Part shown: in pieces, positions 52,153 to 61,600 of the stretch
Position numbering within the stretch: position 1 is the stretch's first letter
How the letters are laid out: each line of letters opens with the position of its first letter
Assembly (NCBI GenBank): GCA_028714035.1
Contig: JAQTNA010000004.1
Coordinates: forward strand, 1 to 64,000
DNA: 64,000 bases
Direction of reading: 5' to 3'
Source: Rhodocyclaceae bacterium
Lineage (GTDB): Bacteria > Pseudomonadota > Gammaproteobacteria > Burkholderiales > Rhodocyclaceae
Translations under genes and position numbers: made by a program
Notes under the pieces: model-generated
Database searches by the model: none
What the model saw: the letters and a program-made list of their open reading frames with translations, nothing else
Told to the model about the DNA's origin: nothing

Positions 52153-53187
52153 TTGCGCTGGATGTTGGTTCTTACTGCCTTTTTCTTGACTGCCTGCTCC
52201 CGGCCGCCGGCCATGTTTTCCCAGGAGTCCTACGTCTTCGGTACAAGGGTCGAGGTGCTGGTGTTCGGCGCGCCCGAGGACCAGGCGAGGGCGGGGGCGA
52301 ATGCGGTGCTGAGGGAATTCGATCGCATGCACCGGGCCTACCACGCCTGGCAGCCTTCCGAGCTGACGAAACTGAACGAGGCCATCGCCAAGGGGGAGCA
52401 GGGCATCCCGGTTTCCGCCGAACTGGCGACCATGCTGAGGGAGTCCCAGGATCTGGCCGCGAAATCCGACGAGCTCTTCGATCCGGCGGTGGGGAAACTG
52501 GTGGAACTCTGGGGCTTCCACAATGACGAGTTCAAGCCCATCCTGCCCGACCCCTCGAAACTGGCCCAACTGGTGGCCGAGAAGCCGCGCATGTCCGATC
52601 TCGGCATCGTCGGCAACAAGGTGAGCAGCCGGAACAGGGCCGTGGCCCTGGACCTGGGAGGGTATGCCAAGGGCTATGCCCTGGACCGGGCCGCCGCCAT
52701 CCTGCACGAGCTGGGGCTGAAAAACGCCCTCATCAACATCGGCGGCAACGTCGTGGCCCTGGGCGCCAAGGGCAAGGAACCCTGGCGCGTGGGCATACAG
52801 AATCCCCGCTCCCCCACGCCGCTGGCCATCCTGGAACTTCAGGACGGCGAGGCGGTGGGCACCTCCGGCGACTACCAGCGCTATTTCGAACTGAACGGCA
52901 AGCGTTACTGCCACATCCTGGACCCGCGTACCGGCCAGCCCTCGGCAGGCGCCGAAGGCGTCACCGTGCTCATTCCCCCGGGACCGCATGCCGGCATGTT
53001 GTCGGACGCCACGAGTAAACCCCTGTTCGTCGGCGGCGCCGAGCTCTGGCTGGATTACGCCCGGCGCCTCGGCGTCGCCCATGCCTTGCGGGTGGACGAA
53101 AAAGGCGTGGTCTACATCACCCCCGCCTTCAGGAAGCGCCTCTCCTTCACCGACAAGACGGTGAAGGTGGTGGAACAATCGCCCTAA
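52153..53187 (+). CDS. apbE: FAD:protein FMN transferase ApbE (lipoprotein)
   Basis: A 344-residue enzyme that attaches FMN to threonine of periplasmic flavoproteins such as NqrC/RnfG. The N-terminus is a lipoprotein signal with lipobox LTAC. I prefer TTG 52153, since it adds the Arg needed before the hydrophobic stretch; ATG 52162 is the alternative. SYVFGTRVEVLVFG, LDLGGYAKGYALDRA, NIGGNVVALG, VGTSGDYQRYFE and HILDPRTGQP are the ApbE motifs. The open frame upstream runs through the R4 repeat. The flavoprotein partner is not in the window. Confidence 0.9.
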   Translation: MRWMLVLTAFFLTACSRPPAMFSQESYVFGTRVEVLVFGAPEDQARAGANAVLREFDRMHRAYHAWQPSELTKLNEAIAKGEQGIPVSAELATMLRESQDLAAKSDELFDPAVGKLVELWGFHNDEFKPILPDPSKLAQLVAEKPRMSDLGIVGNKVSSRNRAVALDLGGYAKGYALDRAAAILHELGLKNALINIGGNVVALGAKGKEPWRVGIQNPRSPTPLAILELQDGEAVGTSGDYQRYFELNGKRYCHILDPRTGQPSAGAEGVTVLIPPGPHAGMLSDATSKPLFVGGAELWLDYARRLGVAHALRVDEKGVVYITPAFRKRLSFTDKTVKVVEQSP

Positions 53188-53195
53188 CCCTCCGC

Positions 53196-53238
53196 TTGTA
53201 TATCCCGGCGAACCGACTATCATGGCCGAAATGGCCAT
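53196..53238 (+). promoter_or_regulatory. Promoter and operator of the Phd/PIN module
   Basis: TTGTAT (53196-53201), 16 bases, TATCAT (53218-53223), followed by the palindrome ATGGCC-gaaat-GGCCAT (53222-53238) over the transcription start: a typical site for antitoxin self-repression. Confidence 0.7.
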
Positions 53239-53253
53239 TTCGCGGAGTTTCAC

Positions 53254-53523
53254 ATGATTACCCTCACCTCGGTCGAGGCGCAGAGTCGCTTCGGCGAACT
53301 GATAGACCGCTCCCAGCGGGAACCGATTCAGGTCACGCGCCGGGGAAGGGCCGTGGCTTATGTGGTCTCCGAACACGATATGCAGGAATTGGTGGCGGTG
53401 CGCAAGCGTCGTGAGGAAGCGGCCGACTGGTACGCCTGCTACAAGGAAAAAGTCGCGGCGCTTCCCGATGCTTCTGCCCTGACGGACGATGACGTGACGC
53501 GCCTGGTGCATGAACTTCGCTAG
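53254..53523 (+). CDS. Phd/YefM-family antitoxin
   Basis: An 89-residue DNA-binding antitoxin. SVEAQSRFGELIDRSQREPIQVTRRGRAVAYVVS is the Phd/YefM fold. The C-terminal tail (from about residue 55) carries the toxin-binding part. CGGAG precedes the ATG. It overlaps the PIN toxin gene by 14 bases. Confidence 0.88.
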   Translation: MITLTSVEAQSRFGELIDRSQREPIQVTRRGRAVAYVVSEHDMQELVAVRKRREEAADWYACYKEKVAALPDASALTDDDVTRLVHELR

Positions 53524-53926
53524 GCGCATCGTCATAGACACGGGTGTACTGGTGAGTGCCGCCATACGCCCGACTTCGGTTCCGGCTCTGGCGTTCGAGA
53601 AGGCCCTACTACGTTTCGAGGTCTGCGCCTCGGATGAAACTCTGGCGGAACTGGAAACGGTTCTGTCCCGACCCAAGTTCGACGCCTACTTGGCACCCTC
53701 CCTGCGCCAGGAATTCATCGCCGGATTCAGAGACCGAATCATCATGGTGCAGGTCAGCCGCGTCGTTTCCGACTGTCCGGACCCCAAGGACAACAAGTTT
53801 CTGGCCCTGGCGGAAGCCGCCGAAGCCGAGTTGATCGTGGCCAGTGACCCTCACCTCACCAGGCTACACCCCTGGCGCGGCATTCCCATCATTCCGCCTG
53901 CCGCATTTCTGGTTGGCATACGTTGA
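53510..53926 (+). CDS. PIN-domain toxin (COG1569 type)
   Basis: A 138-residue putative ribonuclease. IVIDTGVLVSAAIRP (Asp10), ETLAELETVLSRPKF, DCPDPKDNKFLALAEAAEAELIVASDPHLTRL hold the acidic residues of the PIN site. This is the toxin type paired with Phd-like antitoxins, different from the VapC at 48268. All ligands appear to be present. Confidence 0.88.
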   Translation: MNFARRIVIDTGVLVSAAIRPTSVPALAFEKALLRFEVCASDETLAELETVLSRPKFDAYLAPSLRQEFIAGFRDRIIMVQVSRVVSDCPDPKDNKFLALAEAAEAELIVASDPHLTRLHPWRGIPIIPPAAFLVGIR

Positions 53927-53965
53927 AACCACAAGACGCTACTTGATCCTGCCCAAAGGACTCCC

Positions 53966-55477
53966 ATGAAACTGCTCGCCCTGCTTCTGGCTGCTGCCCT
54001 TGCCCCCCTGTGTCAGGCGGCGCCGGCCGACACCCAGCGCACCGCCGCCTGGTTCACGGCCCACAGGGATAGGCCGCCCATGCTGCGCCAGTTCCTGCAA
54101 CGCATGCCCAAGGGCGCCGACCTGCATTCCCACATCAGCGGCGCCATCTACGCGGAGAGCTACCTGAAATGGGCGGCCGAGGCCAACTACTGCGTGGACA
54201 CGGCCAAATTGGCCTTCGTGCCGCCACCCTGTAGCGCGGGCGGCACCCTGGTGCTCGCGGGCAAGCTGCCGACCAGCACCTATTCCTCCCTGGTGGACCG
54301 CATGTCCACCCGCAACCAGGCCTACGCCGGCCAGTCCGGCCACGACCAGTTCTTCGACACCTTCGGCGTCTTCGGGCCGGTGAGCGGCATTCCGGACCGC
54401 TTCGTCTCCATGGAAGCGGAACTGGCGGACCGGGCCGCCGGCCAGCACATCCAGCACCTGGAACTCATGACCACGTTCCAGAGCGGCGCCGTGAGGAAAC
54501 TGGGCGGCGGCCTGCCCTGGGCCGCCGAAAGCGATTTTTCCCGCCGCCGGCAATGGCTGCTGGACAACGGCCTCGCCAGGCTGGTGGAGGCCGGCAGGAA
54601 GGACTTGGATGCGCTGGACGCCGCCTACCGCCAGACCCAGGGCTGCGGCACCCCCGCCGCCAAACCCGGCTGCGCCGTGAGCGTGCGCTGGCTACAGCAG
54701 ACCACCCGCACCGGCCCGCCGGAACAGGTCTTTGCCCAGCTCGCCTACGCTTTCGAGTTGGCGAAGGCGGACAAGCGGGTGGTGGGACTGAACCTGGTGG
54801 CGCCGGAAGACGACCCGGTGGCCCTGCGGGATTACCACCTGCAGATGGAAATGCTGGGCTTCCTCTCGCAGCAGGCGCCTGGGGTGAAGATCGCCCTGCA
54901 CGCGGGAGAACTGACGCTGGGCCTGGTGCCGCCGGAAGCCCTGCACAGCCACATCCGGGACGCGGTGCTGCTGGCCGGCGCCCACCGCATCGGCCACGCC
55001 GTGGACATCGGCTACGAGGACGCCGCCCGGGAGACCCTGAAGACGATGAAGGAAAAGGGCGTGGCGGCGGAGATCTGCCTCACCAGCAACGACGTCATCC
55101 TGGGCGTGAAGGGCCGGGACCATCCCTTCCCCGACTACCTGGCGGCCGGCGTGCCGGTGGTGCTGGCCTCCGACGACGAGGGCGTCTCCCGCATTGACCT
55201 TTCCAACGAATACCTGCGCGCCGCCCTGGGCTACGGCCTCGCCTACCGGCAGCTCAAGCAGCTGTCCCGCAACAGCCTGGAATACAGCTTCCTTCCCGGG
55301 GCGAGCCTTTGGCGCGATGCCGCCTGCCGCAAGGACGCCCCCGGCTCCGCCCGGCCCTCCGCCCCCTGCCAGGCCTTCCTCGCCGGTAGCGAGAAGGCCA
55401 GCCGCCAATGGGCGCTGGAGGCGGAATTCGAGACTTTCGAGAAAATGCCGGAGTGGCGGCAAGCGGCGAAACGCTAG
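53966..55477 (+). CDS. Secreted adenosine deaminase-family protein
   Basis: A 503-residue exported metal hydrolase. The signal peptide is LLALLLAAALAPLCQAA. Zinc ligands: His54/His56 in GADLHSHISGA, His in IALHAGE with the catalytic Glu, GHAVDIG, and Asp in ASDDEGV; all fit the adenosine deaminase barrel. The extra N-terminal region and length are like secreted ADGF-type enzymes. The neighbouring Tsx-like channel gene suggests use of external nucleosides. The stop codon lies inside the left end of a MITE-like element. Confidence 0.9.
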   Translation: MKLLALLLAAALAPLCQAAPADTQRTAAWFTAHRDRPPMLRQFLQRMPKGADLHSHISGAIYAESYLKWAAEANYCVDTAKLAFVPPPCSAGGTLVLAGKLPTSTYSSLVDRMSTRNQAYAGQSGHDQFFDTFGVFGPVSGIPDRFVSMEAELADRAAGQHIQHLELMTTFQSGAVRKLGGGLPWAAESDFSRRRQWLLDNGLARLVEAGRKDLDALDAAYRQTQGCGTPAAKPGCAVSVRWLQQTTRTGPPEQVFAQLAYAFELAKADKRVVGLNLVAPEDDPVALRDYHLQMEMLGFLSQQAPGVKIALHAGELTLGLVPPEALHSHIRDAVLLAGAHRIGHAVDIGYEDAARETLKTMKEKGVAAEICLTSNDVILGVKGRDHPFPDYLAAGVPVVLASDDEGVSRIDLSNEYLRAALGYGLAYRQLKQLSRNSLEYSFLPGASLWRDAACRKDAPGSARPSAPCQAFLAGSEKASRQWALEAEFETFEKMPEWRQAAKR

Positions 55478-55692
55478 TAGTCAGTCATTCTGAATCAAAT
55501 GGATACCTGATTAGGAAGGTAACTCGGCTACACCTCCCTCGCCCCCCGACAGGGGGGAGAGGGCCGGGGTGAGGGGCACTCAGTGGCCAATCCCCCCTCA
55601 CCCTAACCCTCTCCCCGCAAGCGGGGCGAGGGGACTTTTGGGCTAGCTGAAGCCGGCCCCACATCATTGCGAATCAGCATGACTGACTACTA
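55475..55692. mobile_element. MITE-like element of 218 bases
   Basis: Terminal inverted repeats of 22 bases with two mismatches: TAGTAGTCAGTCATTCTGAATC (split here as TAGTAGTCAGTCAT + TCTGAATC, 55475-55496) and its partner 55671-55692. The inside has two opposed R1 hairpins (55534-55575, 55591-55633) and half an R3 palindrome, no coding frame. The left end supplies the stop codon of the deaminase gene. Confidence 0.6.
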
Positions 55693-55696
55693 GGCT

Positions 55697-56548
55697 TCAG
55701 AAATGGTATTCCGCCCGGACCATGGGTGTCCGGGCGAAGGCGCCAGGACCGGCCGGGCCTGCGGCGTCGTTGCCGAACTTGTTCTTCCACCATTCGTAGC
55801 CGATGCCGGCCTTGAGGCTGTGTTTCCTTGCCCCAACGGCGGAGCCGAGGTCGTAGAGGAGCTTCATGTCCAGGTGGGTTTCGGCGGCCGTCTCGCCCCC
55901 GAACTCGTTTCTACCCTTGGCCGCGATGAAATCCCCGTAGCCCTCGAAGGAAAAACCGGAACCGAAAGGAATGGCCCAGGCGAGGTCCAGGGCCGGATGG
56001 GTCCGGTACCGGTAACGCGGCGTCGCCGACTGGGTGTAACCGTTATAGGGGGCGTTGCTTTCCCACAGGGCCAGGAGGCTCAGGTTCAGGAAGCCCGGCA
56101 CGTCCAGCATGAGGGTCGGCCCCGCCACCAGCATGCGTTTGCGGGAGTTGTAACCGGCATCGGCCTTGCTGTTGAGGTCCAGCCCCGCGCTGAGCCCCAG
56201 GCCACGGACCGGTCCGAAGCGGAACTCCCGGTCCGCCAGTTTCCCCAGGTCCAGGGTGTAGCGATACACCAGGTAGATTTCCCGCGCCCCCGTGCCCGAA
56301 CCGACACGGTCCGGATCCTTGCCATCCGACAGGAGCAGGTCCACGTTCAGAAAATGGCTGCCGTAACGATCACCGCCGACGTGAGTCAGGCTCACGATGT
56401 GCTTGGTCACCTCATCCGGGATGAAAGGCTCGGCAAAGCTCGCGCCGTAGCGGTAGCCCAGGGCGGTGTCGCTCCAGTCCGCCGCCTGAGCGGAGGCCGC
56501 CAGCGCGCCGGCCATCAGAACCATGAAATACCCGAGAGTGCCGTGCAT
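55697..56548 (-). CDS. Tsx-like outer-membrane nucleoside channel
   Basis: A 283-residue outer-membrane beta-barrel. After the signal peptide (FMVLMAGALAASAQA) the mature protein begins ADWSDTALGYRYGASFAEPF, as in the Tsx channel family, shows alternating strands throughout, and ends in EYHF, the C-terminal Phe needed for barrel insertion. Tsx forms a narrow nucleoside pore. The start at 56548 has AAGGGG at six bases. It converges with the adenosine deaminase gene across the MITE-like element. Confidence 0.8.
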   Translation of the reverse strand: MHGTLGYFMVLMAGALAASAQAADWSDTALGYRYGASFAEPFIPDEVTKHIVSLTHVGGDRYGSHFLNVDLLLSDGKDPDRVGSGTGAREIYLVYRYTLDLGKLADREFRFGPVRGLGLSAGLDLNSKADAGYNSRKRMLVAGPTLMLDVPGFLNLSLLALWESNAPYNGYTQSATPRYRYRTHPALDLAWAIPFGSGFSFEGYGDFIAAKGRNEFGGETAAETHLDMKLLYDLGSAVGARKHSLKAGIGYEWWKNKFGNDAAGPAGPGAFARTPMVRAEYHF

Positions 56549-56852
56549 CGCCCGCCCCTTCACCCGTAACCAACGACCCTTTCGGGCGCCAATCCGCCCG
56601 ACCTCGGAAGCCCGAGGGAGCCGGAAACTCCAGGGGACTTAACGGCAGGCCGCGGCGGCCTTTTAGGCGAATATCCCTCCCACGGGCAAATCCCGAAAAA
56701 TACCCGGCTTCCGGCCTCATTTGCCTTGCCCTGCAGGGGATGGTCATTGAATAATGACGAGGCATTTCCACTTCATGATGAAGGCAAGCCCGGCAAGAGG
56801 CGCGCCGGTCGCGCAGCCGCAAGCCGGGAACGCAGACAACGGGGAGAAAACC
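56549..56852. other. Upstream region of the TIR-STAND operon
   Basis: 304 bases between the divergent tsx-like gene and the three-gene operon. It contains three perfect inverted repeats: CCCTGCAGGG (56729-56738), GTCATT-gaat-AATGAC (56743-56758) and CTTCAT-g-ATGAAG (56771-56783). They lie 70-124 bases before the first ATG, where operator sites would be. No clear -35/-10 pair was found. Confidence 0.5.
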
Positions 56853-57977
56853 ATGAATCTGCTCCAAGGAAGCATCGCCTTTGCCCTGGCCCTGGCCGGC
56901 CTCGCCACGCTGTGCACGGCGCTCATCGAAATCCTGCACCGGCTGTTCGGGCTGCGCTCCGACGGCCTGAAGAAGATGCTGGAGGCCTACTTCGATGATG
57001 TCGTCAAGCCGAGGCTGAGCGGCGACGTGGGCAAGTTGCGCGCCGACATGATGACCAAACTCACCGGCAACGCCCTGCTGGAGAAGATCCATCCCCTGCC
57101 CGCCGGCGGTCATGGTTTATGGGGCCACGTCCTGGGCCTGTATCGCAATCGCCTGCTGCGGGCCAATGCCGTGACCACGGAACAGTTCCTGCAAAGACTG
57201 CCGGACACCGCCCTGTTCCAGCACCTCAAGACGGACACCCTGGACCAGGCAAACGCCCAGCTCAAGCAACTGGCCGACAAGTACGATCAATACGGTGCCG
57301 CGGCCACGGACTACTTCAAGCGCCGGGCGCAGATGCTGTCGCTGATCATGGGCATCGCGCTCGCCCTCTTCGGCAACATCCACGCCGTGCGCATCTTCGA
57401 CACCTTCGTGCAGAACCCGGAAGTGGCCCAGCGCATGGCAACCCAGGCCGATGCCATCAAGGCCCAGATTGACCGGCAGGCCCCGGCGGCGGCGGATGCC
57501 AAGGCGCAACTGGATCAGACGAAGGCGGACCTGGCCAAGGTCAGCACCAGCCTGAGCGAATACCAGGCCATGGGGCTGCCCATAGGCTGGAATTACTACC
57601 CCAACTGCCTGGGCACCGGGAAAGGCGACCCGCGCTGCAAGGCCCTGAACCTGAAGGACAAGGCCGGAGAGGCGCCGGGCACTCCCTGTAGCGTCATGAG
57701 CACGCTGGGGCAGGACCCGGGCGGCGCCTTGATGTGGTTGTTCGCGGTGCTGCTCACCGGCGTCCTCATCGGCCTGGGCGGCCCATTCTGGTTCGATCTG
57801 GCCATGCGCCTGTCCCAGGTCAGGCAGGCCTTCGGCGGCAATGCCCCGGCCGGGCAATCCGCCGCGCCGGCGCCGCCGGCCGGAAAGGACCAGGCCATCG
57901 CCAACGCCGCCGGCCAGTTGGCCCCCGCCGTTCCGGCCACCCAGGGCAGGCAGCCCTGGGAAGACAAGCCCTGGTAA
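56853..57977 (+). CDS. Three-helix membrane protein, first gene of the TIR-STAND operon
   Basis: A 374-residue protein I do not recognise. Helix 1 is at 7-28, helix 2 at 160-182 and helix 3 at 292-316. Between helices 1 and 2 is a charged helical region; after helix 2 a coiled coil (190-235), then a part with four cysteines near 252-279 (YYPNCLG, PRCKAL, GTPCS) that may form disulfides. The tail after helix 3 is Pro/Ala-rich and ends in WEDKPW. Strong GGGGAG ribosome site. It is followed after ten bases by the M15 peptidase gene. A role as sensor or membrane effector is only inferred from context. Confidence 0.8.
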   Translation: MNLLQGSIAFALALAGLATLCTALIEILHRLFGLRSDGLKKMLEAYFDDVVKPRLSGDVGKLRADMMTKLTGNALLEKIHPLPAGGHGLWGHVLGLYRNRLLRANAVTTEQFLQRLPDTALFQHLKTDTLDQANAQLKQLADKYDQYGAAATDYFKRRAQMLSLIMGIALALFGNIHAVRIFDTFVQNPEVAQRMATQADAIKAQIDRQAPAAADAKAQLDQTKADLAKVSTSLSEYQAMGLPIGWNYYPNCLGTGKGDPRCKALNLKDKAGEAPGTPCSVMSTLGQDPGGALMWLFAVLLTGVLIGLGGPFWFDLAMRLSQVRQAFGGNAPAGQSAAPAPPAGKDQAIANAAGQLAPAVPATQGRQPWEDKPW

Positions 57978-57987
57978 GGAGACGGAC

Positions 57988-58596
57988 ATGGTGGATATCA
58001 ACAAACCCCTCTCCCCCCACTTCAAGCTGGGGGAACTCCTGCGCTCCGACACGGCCGAGCGCCGCGCCGACTGGCGGGAAGCCCAGTACAGCCCGGATGC
58101 CACGGTGCAGGCCAACCTGGCCTGGCTGGTGACCACGGCCCTGGAACCCATACGCACCACCTTCGGCTACCCCATCCACATCAGTTCCGGCTATCGCTGT
58201 CCGGAGGTCAACGAGGCGGTGGGCAGCAAGCCGAGTTCCCAGCATCTGCTGGGCCAGGCCGCCGACTGCCAGGTGGACGAGGGCTTCCTCACCGCCCCGG
58301 AGATGGAACCCCTGCGTAGCCGCATCCGCCAGCGCATCGAGGAACGCACCGGCGCCCCCGCCCGCGCCGACCTCTCCGCCAACTTCTACCTCTTCGCCTA
58401 CGTGGCCCTGCGGATGAAGGACTTCGATGTGGACCAGCTCATCCACGAATATGGCTCCGGGCCAGGCCGCCCCGCCTGGGTACACATCGCCGCCTCCCCC
58501 GGCGAGGCCAGCAAGGGCCAGATCCTGGGCCTGGGCGACAAGCTGGCGAAGTCCGGCAGCCTGAGCCTGGAAGAAGCCCTGGGGCTGGGGACTTGA
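57988..58596 (+). CDS. M15-family (Peptidase_M15_3) D,D-carboxypeptidase-like protein
   Basis: A 202-residue protein with the zinc pattern SGYRCPEVNEAVGS, SQHLLGQAADCQV (HxxGxAxD) and WVHIA (last His ligand). Such enzymes cut peptidoglycan stem peptides and occur in phages and in cell-wall maintenance. There is no signal peptide, so it stays inside or leaves by another path. A good AAGGAG site places it as the second gene of the operon, ten bases after the membrane protein and 32 before the TIR-STAND gene. Confidence 0.87.
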   Translation: MVDINKPLSPHFKLGELLRSDTAERRADWREAQYSPDATVQANLAWLVTTALEPIRTTFGYPIHISSGYRCPEVNEAVGSKPSSQHLLGQAADCQVDEGFLTAPEMEPLRSRIRQRIEERTGAPARADLSANFYLFAYVALRMKDFDVDQLIHEYGSGPGRPAWVHIAASPGEASKGQILGLGDKLAKSGSLSLEEALGLGT

Positions 58597-58628
58597 GCCT
58601 CCTGCAAAACGCCACGGATTTCCGGTAT

Positions 58629-61600
58629 ATGAACGCCCCCATGAGCTTGCCGCCGGAGCGCCCGTTCCGGTTGTTTCTGAGCTATGCCCACAGCAACGAA
58701 GCCTGCAAGGACAGGCTGAAGAAGAATCTCGCCCCCCTGGCCCGAAACGGCTGGCTGAAGGTCTGGGACGACCGGCTCATCCCCGCCGGCTCGGATTGGC
58801 GCGCGGAAATCGAGGGTGCCATGGCCGCGTCGGATGCCGCCGCACTCCTGCTGGACGACGATTTCCTGGCCTCCAGCTTCTGCATGGACGTGGAAGTGGC
58901 GAGCTTCCTGCAACACCACCGGGACAAGGGCACCCTGATCCTGTTCATCCTCGCCGACTACTGCCTGTGGGAAGAGTGCGATTTCATCCGCCAGTTCCAG
59001 CTTCTGCCGCGGGACGCGAAACCCATCGTCGCCTTCGATCCCCCCAGCCTCGCCTACACGGCCATCGCCCGGGAGATCAAGGCGGCGCTCGCCGAGCACA
59101 AACTCAAGCCGCTCCCCGCCGAGCACCTGGGGCCGGGCGCTACCCTCCGGCACCTGGTGGCGCCCATCAAGGCGGGACTAGGCACGCTTTCCGAGGCACT
59201 GACCTACCCCATCCTGGCCGCGCCCGCTGCAATTGAACCCGTGGGACCGCCCATGGATTTGACCGTGGTCGTAGGTCGGGTTTCAACCCGACAAGCCGTG
59301 CCTGCGCCCCTTTCCCTTCCCGCCCTGCTGGAGAAACTCCCCGGCCGCACGGAGCATCTTTTCGGGCGCGAGGGGGAACTGGCGCAACTGGACGAATGGC
59401 GGGAGCACAAGGGGGTGTTCCTGTGGGTGGCGCAAGGCGGCATGGGCAAGTCGGCTCTCGTTCGTGCCTGGCTGGAATGGAAGCATGAACAGAACCCGTG
59501 GCCGGCAGGCACGCGCTTTCTGGGCCACTCCTTCTACAGCCAGGGCAGCCACAACCAGGCCACCAGCGGCCGGGGGTTTTTGCTGGAGGCTCTGAAGCAA
59601 CTGGGCGTGGCGCACGCCACCGACGCCCCCGACGATGAGCTGGGTCGGCTGCTGGCGGAAGAGGCGGCGAAAGGCCCGATGGTGCTGGTGCTGGACGGCA
59701 TGGAGCCGCTGCAACAGGCCTCCCTTGATCCGATGCTGAACGGCAGCGTCAAGGACCGGGGGCTCGCGGCCTTGCTGGAGAATCTGGCGCGCAAGCCGGG
59801 AGCCGCCCTGTGCCTGGCCTCCAGCCGCCTGCCCATCCCGGATATCGGCATCCGGGACGCCGCCTGGTTCAGGGAAAAGGAGTTGGGCAGCCTGCCGCCC
59901 GCGGGCGCCCTGGCGCTACTCCGGAGTCGCGGCCTGAAGGGGGCAGACGAGGAACTGGCGAACGTCGCGCAGCGTTGCGGCCACCATGCCCTGGCCCTGG
60001 TGCTGGCGGCCGAGTTCTGCCACACGTATCTGAAGGACGAGGCCGCCGAATTCCTGAAACGGCCCTGGCGGCCCCAGGCGGGCGAGACGCACGCCACCAC
60101 GGTCATGGCCTGGTTCGATGAGGCTCTGAAGGAAGAACACCTGCCCCTGGATCGGGAATTGGTGCAAGTCCTGGGTCTCTTCGATCGCCCCGCGCCCTGG
60201 GGCGCGCTCCTGGCCTTGAAAGCCTGCGAGCCGCCCATTCCAGGGCTTACCGAAGCGCTGCACGGAGCCGGAGAAGCCGATCTGCTGGAATCCCTGGCGC
60301 GGCTTTCCCAATGGGGTCTGTTGCAATCCGATCTCACCCAAGCCCAGCCGGAACTGGACGCCCACCCCCTGGTGCGGGAACACTTCGGCCGACAACTGGC
60401 AGAACAAAATCCGGACGCCTGGCGCGCCGCCCATGCCGTGCTGTTCGACTGGTTCCGCAACCTGCCGGAGAAGGAGTTCCCCGACACCCTGGAGGAACTG
60501 GAACCCCTGTACCGGGCGGTTGGGCATGGCTGCAAGGCGGGGAGGTATCGGACGGCGCTGTATGGGGTTTACATTGAGCGCATCCTGCGTGGTAATCAGC
60601 GTTACGATCAATTCCAGTTGGGTGCTTGGTCGTCCGACCTGGCCGCCCTGGCGGGCTTCTTCCCTGAAGGTTGGGATCACGAACCCGTGTCCAAGGAGGC
60701 CGGGCTGTCCGGCGAGCAACTGAGCGAGGCCAACCGCTCCTGGCTGCTGGCGGAGGCCGCCTTCTGCCTCACATCCCTGGGCCGACTTGAGGAAGCCCTG
60801 GTACCGCGCCGCATCGGCAGGCAACGGGAGAATGATTCCGGCGACTGGAATGAATACTGCCGCTCCTCCGAGAACTTCGTGGACCTGCTCACCCCCCTGG
60901 GCCGCTGGCAAGAGGCGGAACAGGTCAGCCGGGAGGCGGAACAGGCGGCGGAACGCATAAAGGACGGAGAGAAGCGCTGGTGGCGTAGTAGGGAAGCTTT
61001 CGCCTATCTGGGCAAATGCCTGCAAGGCCAGGGCAGGCTGTCCGAGGCCGGAGCGGCCTTCGCGCAGGCCGAGGCGGGTCAGGCCCAGACTCCATCCCAT
61101 GAACTCAGGCTATGCAGCCTGCCCGGCTACGGCTACTGCCAGCTGCTGCTAGAGCAGACTTGCCAGCTTGCGGACTGGCGGGAGGTACTTGAGCGGGGAC
61201 GGGATGGACTGAAGGCCGACTCGTTGAATAATCACTTACTGTCTCTTGCACTCCACCGCTGCACCATCGGCCTCGCCCTTGCCGCACTGGGCGATTCCGG
61301 GGCCGGATCGGCCCTGGACTCGGCCGTTTCCACCATGCAACGGGCAGGCAATATTGAACTATTGCCCCCCATGTACCTCGCCCGCGCCAACTATCTGCGT
61401 TCCCAGGGCGATCTCGTCGGCGCCTGGTCCGACCACGACGCGGCATTCTCCATCTCCCGCCGCGGCAACATGCGCGCTTACCTGGCCGAATGCGCGCTCT
61501 TGGCCGGAAACCTGTGCCTGGACGAAAACCGCCTGACCGAAGCGGCCGGCCACTACGCCGAGGCCGCGCGCCTCATCCGGGAGGACGGTTATGGCCGCCG

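Noticed and set aside
56564-56852. c-di-GMP (GEMM) riboswitch before the TIR-STAND operon
   Set aside because: Some GGCAA and GCC elements look similar, but the conserved core order is not met.
57988-58596. Prophage lysis gene reading of the M15 peptidase
   Set aside because: No holin, tail or other phage gene is nearby; it is tightly spaced in an operon with non-phage genes.
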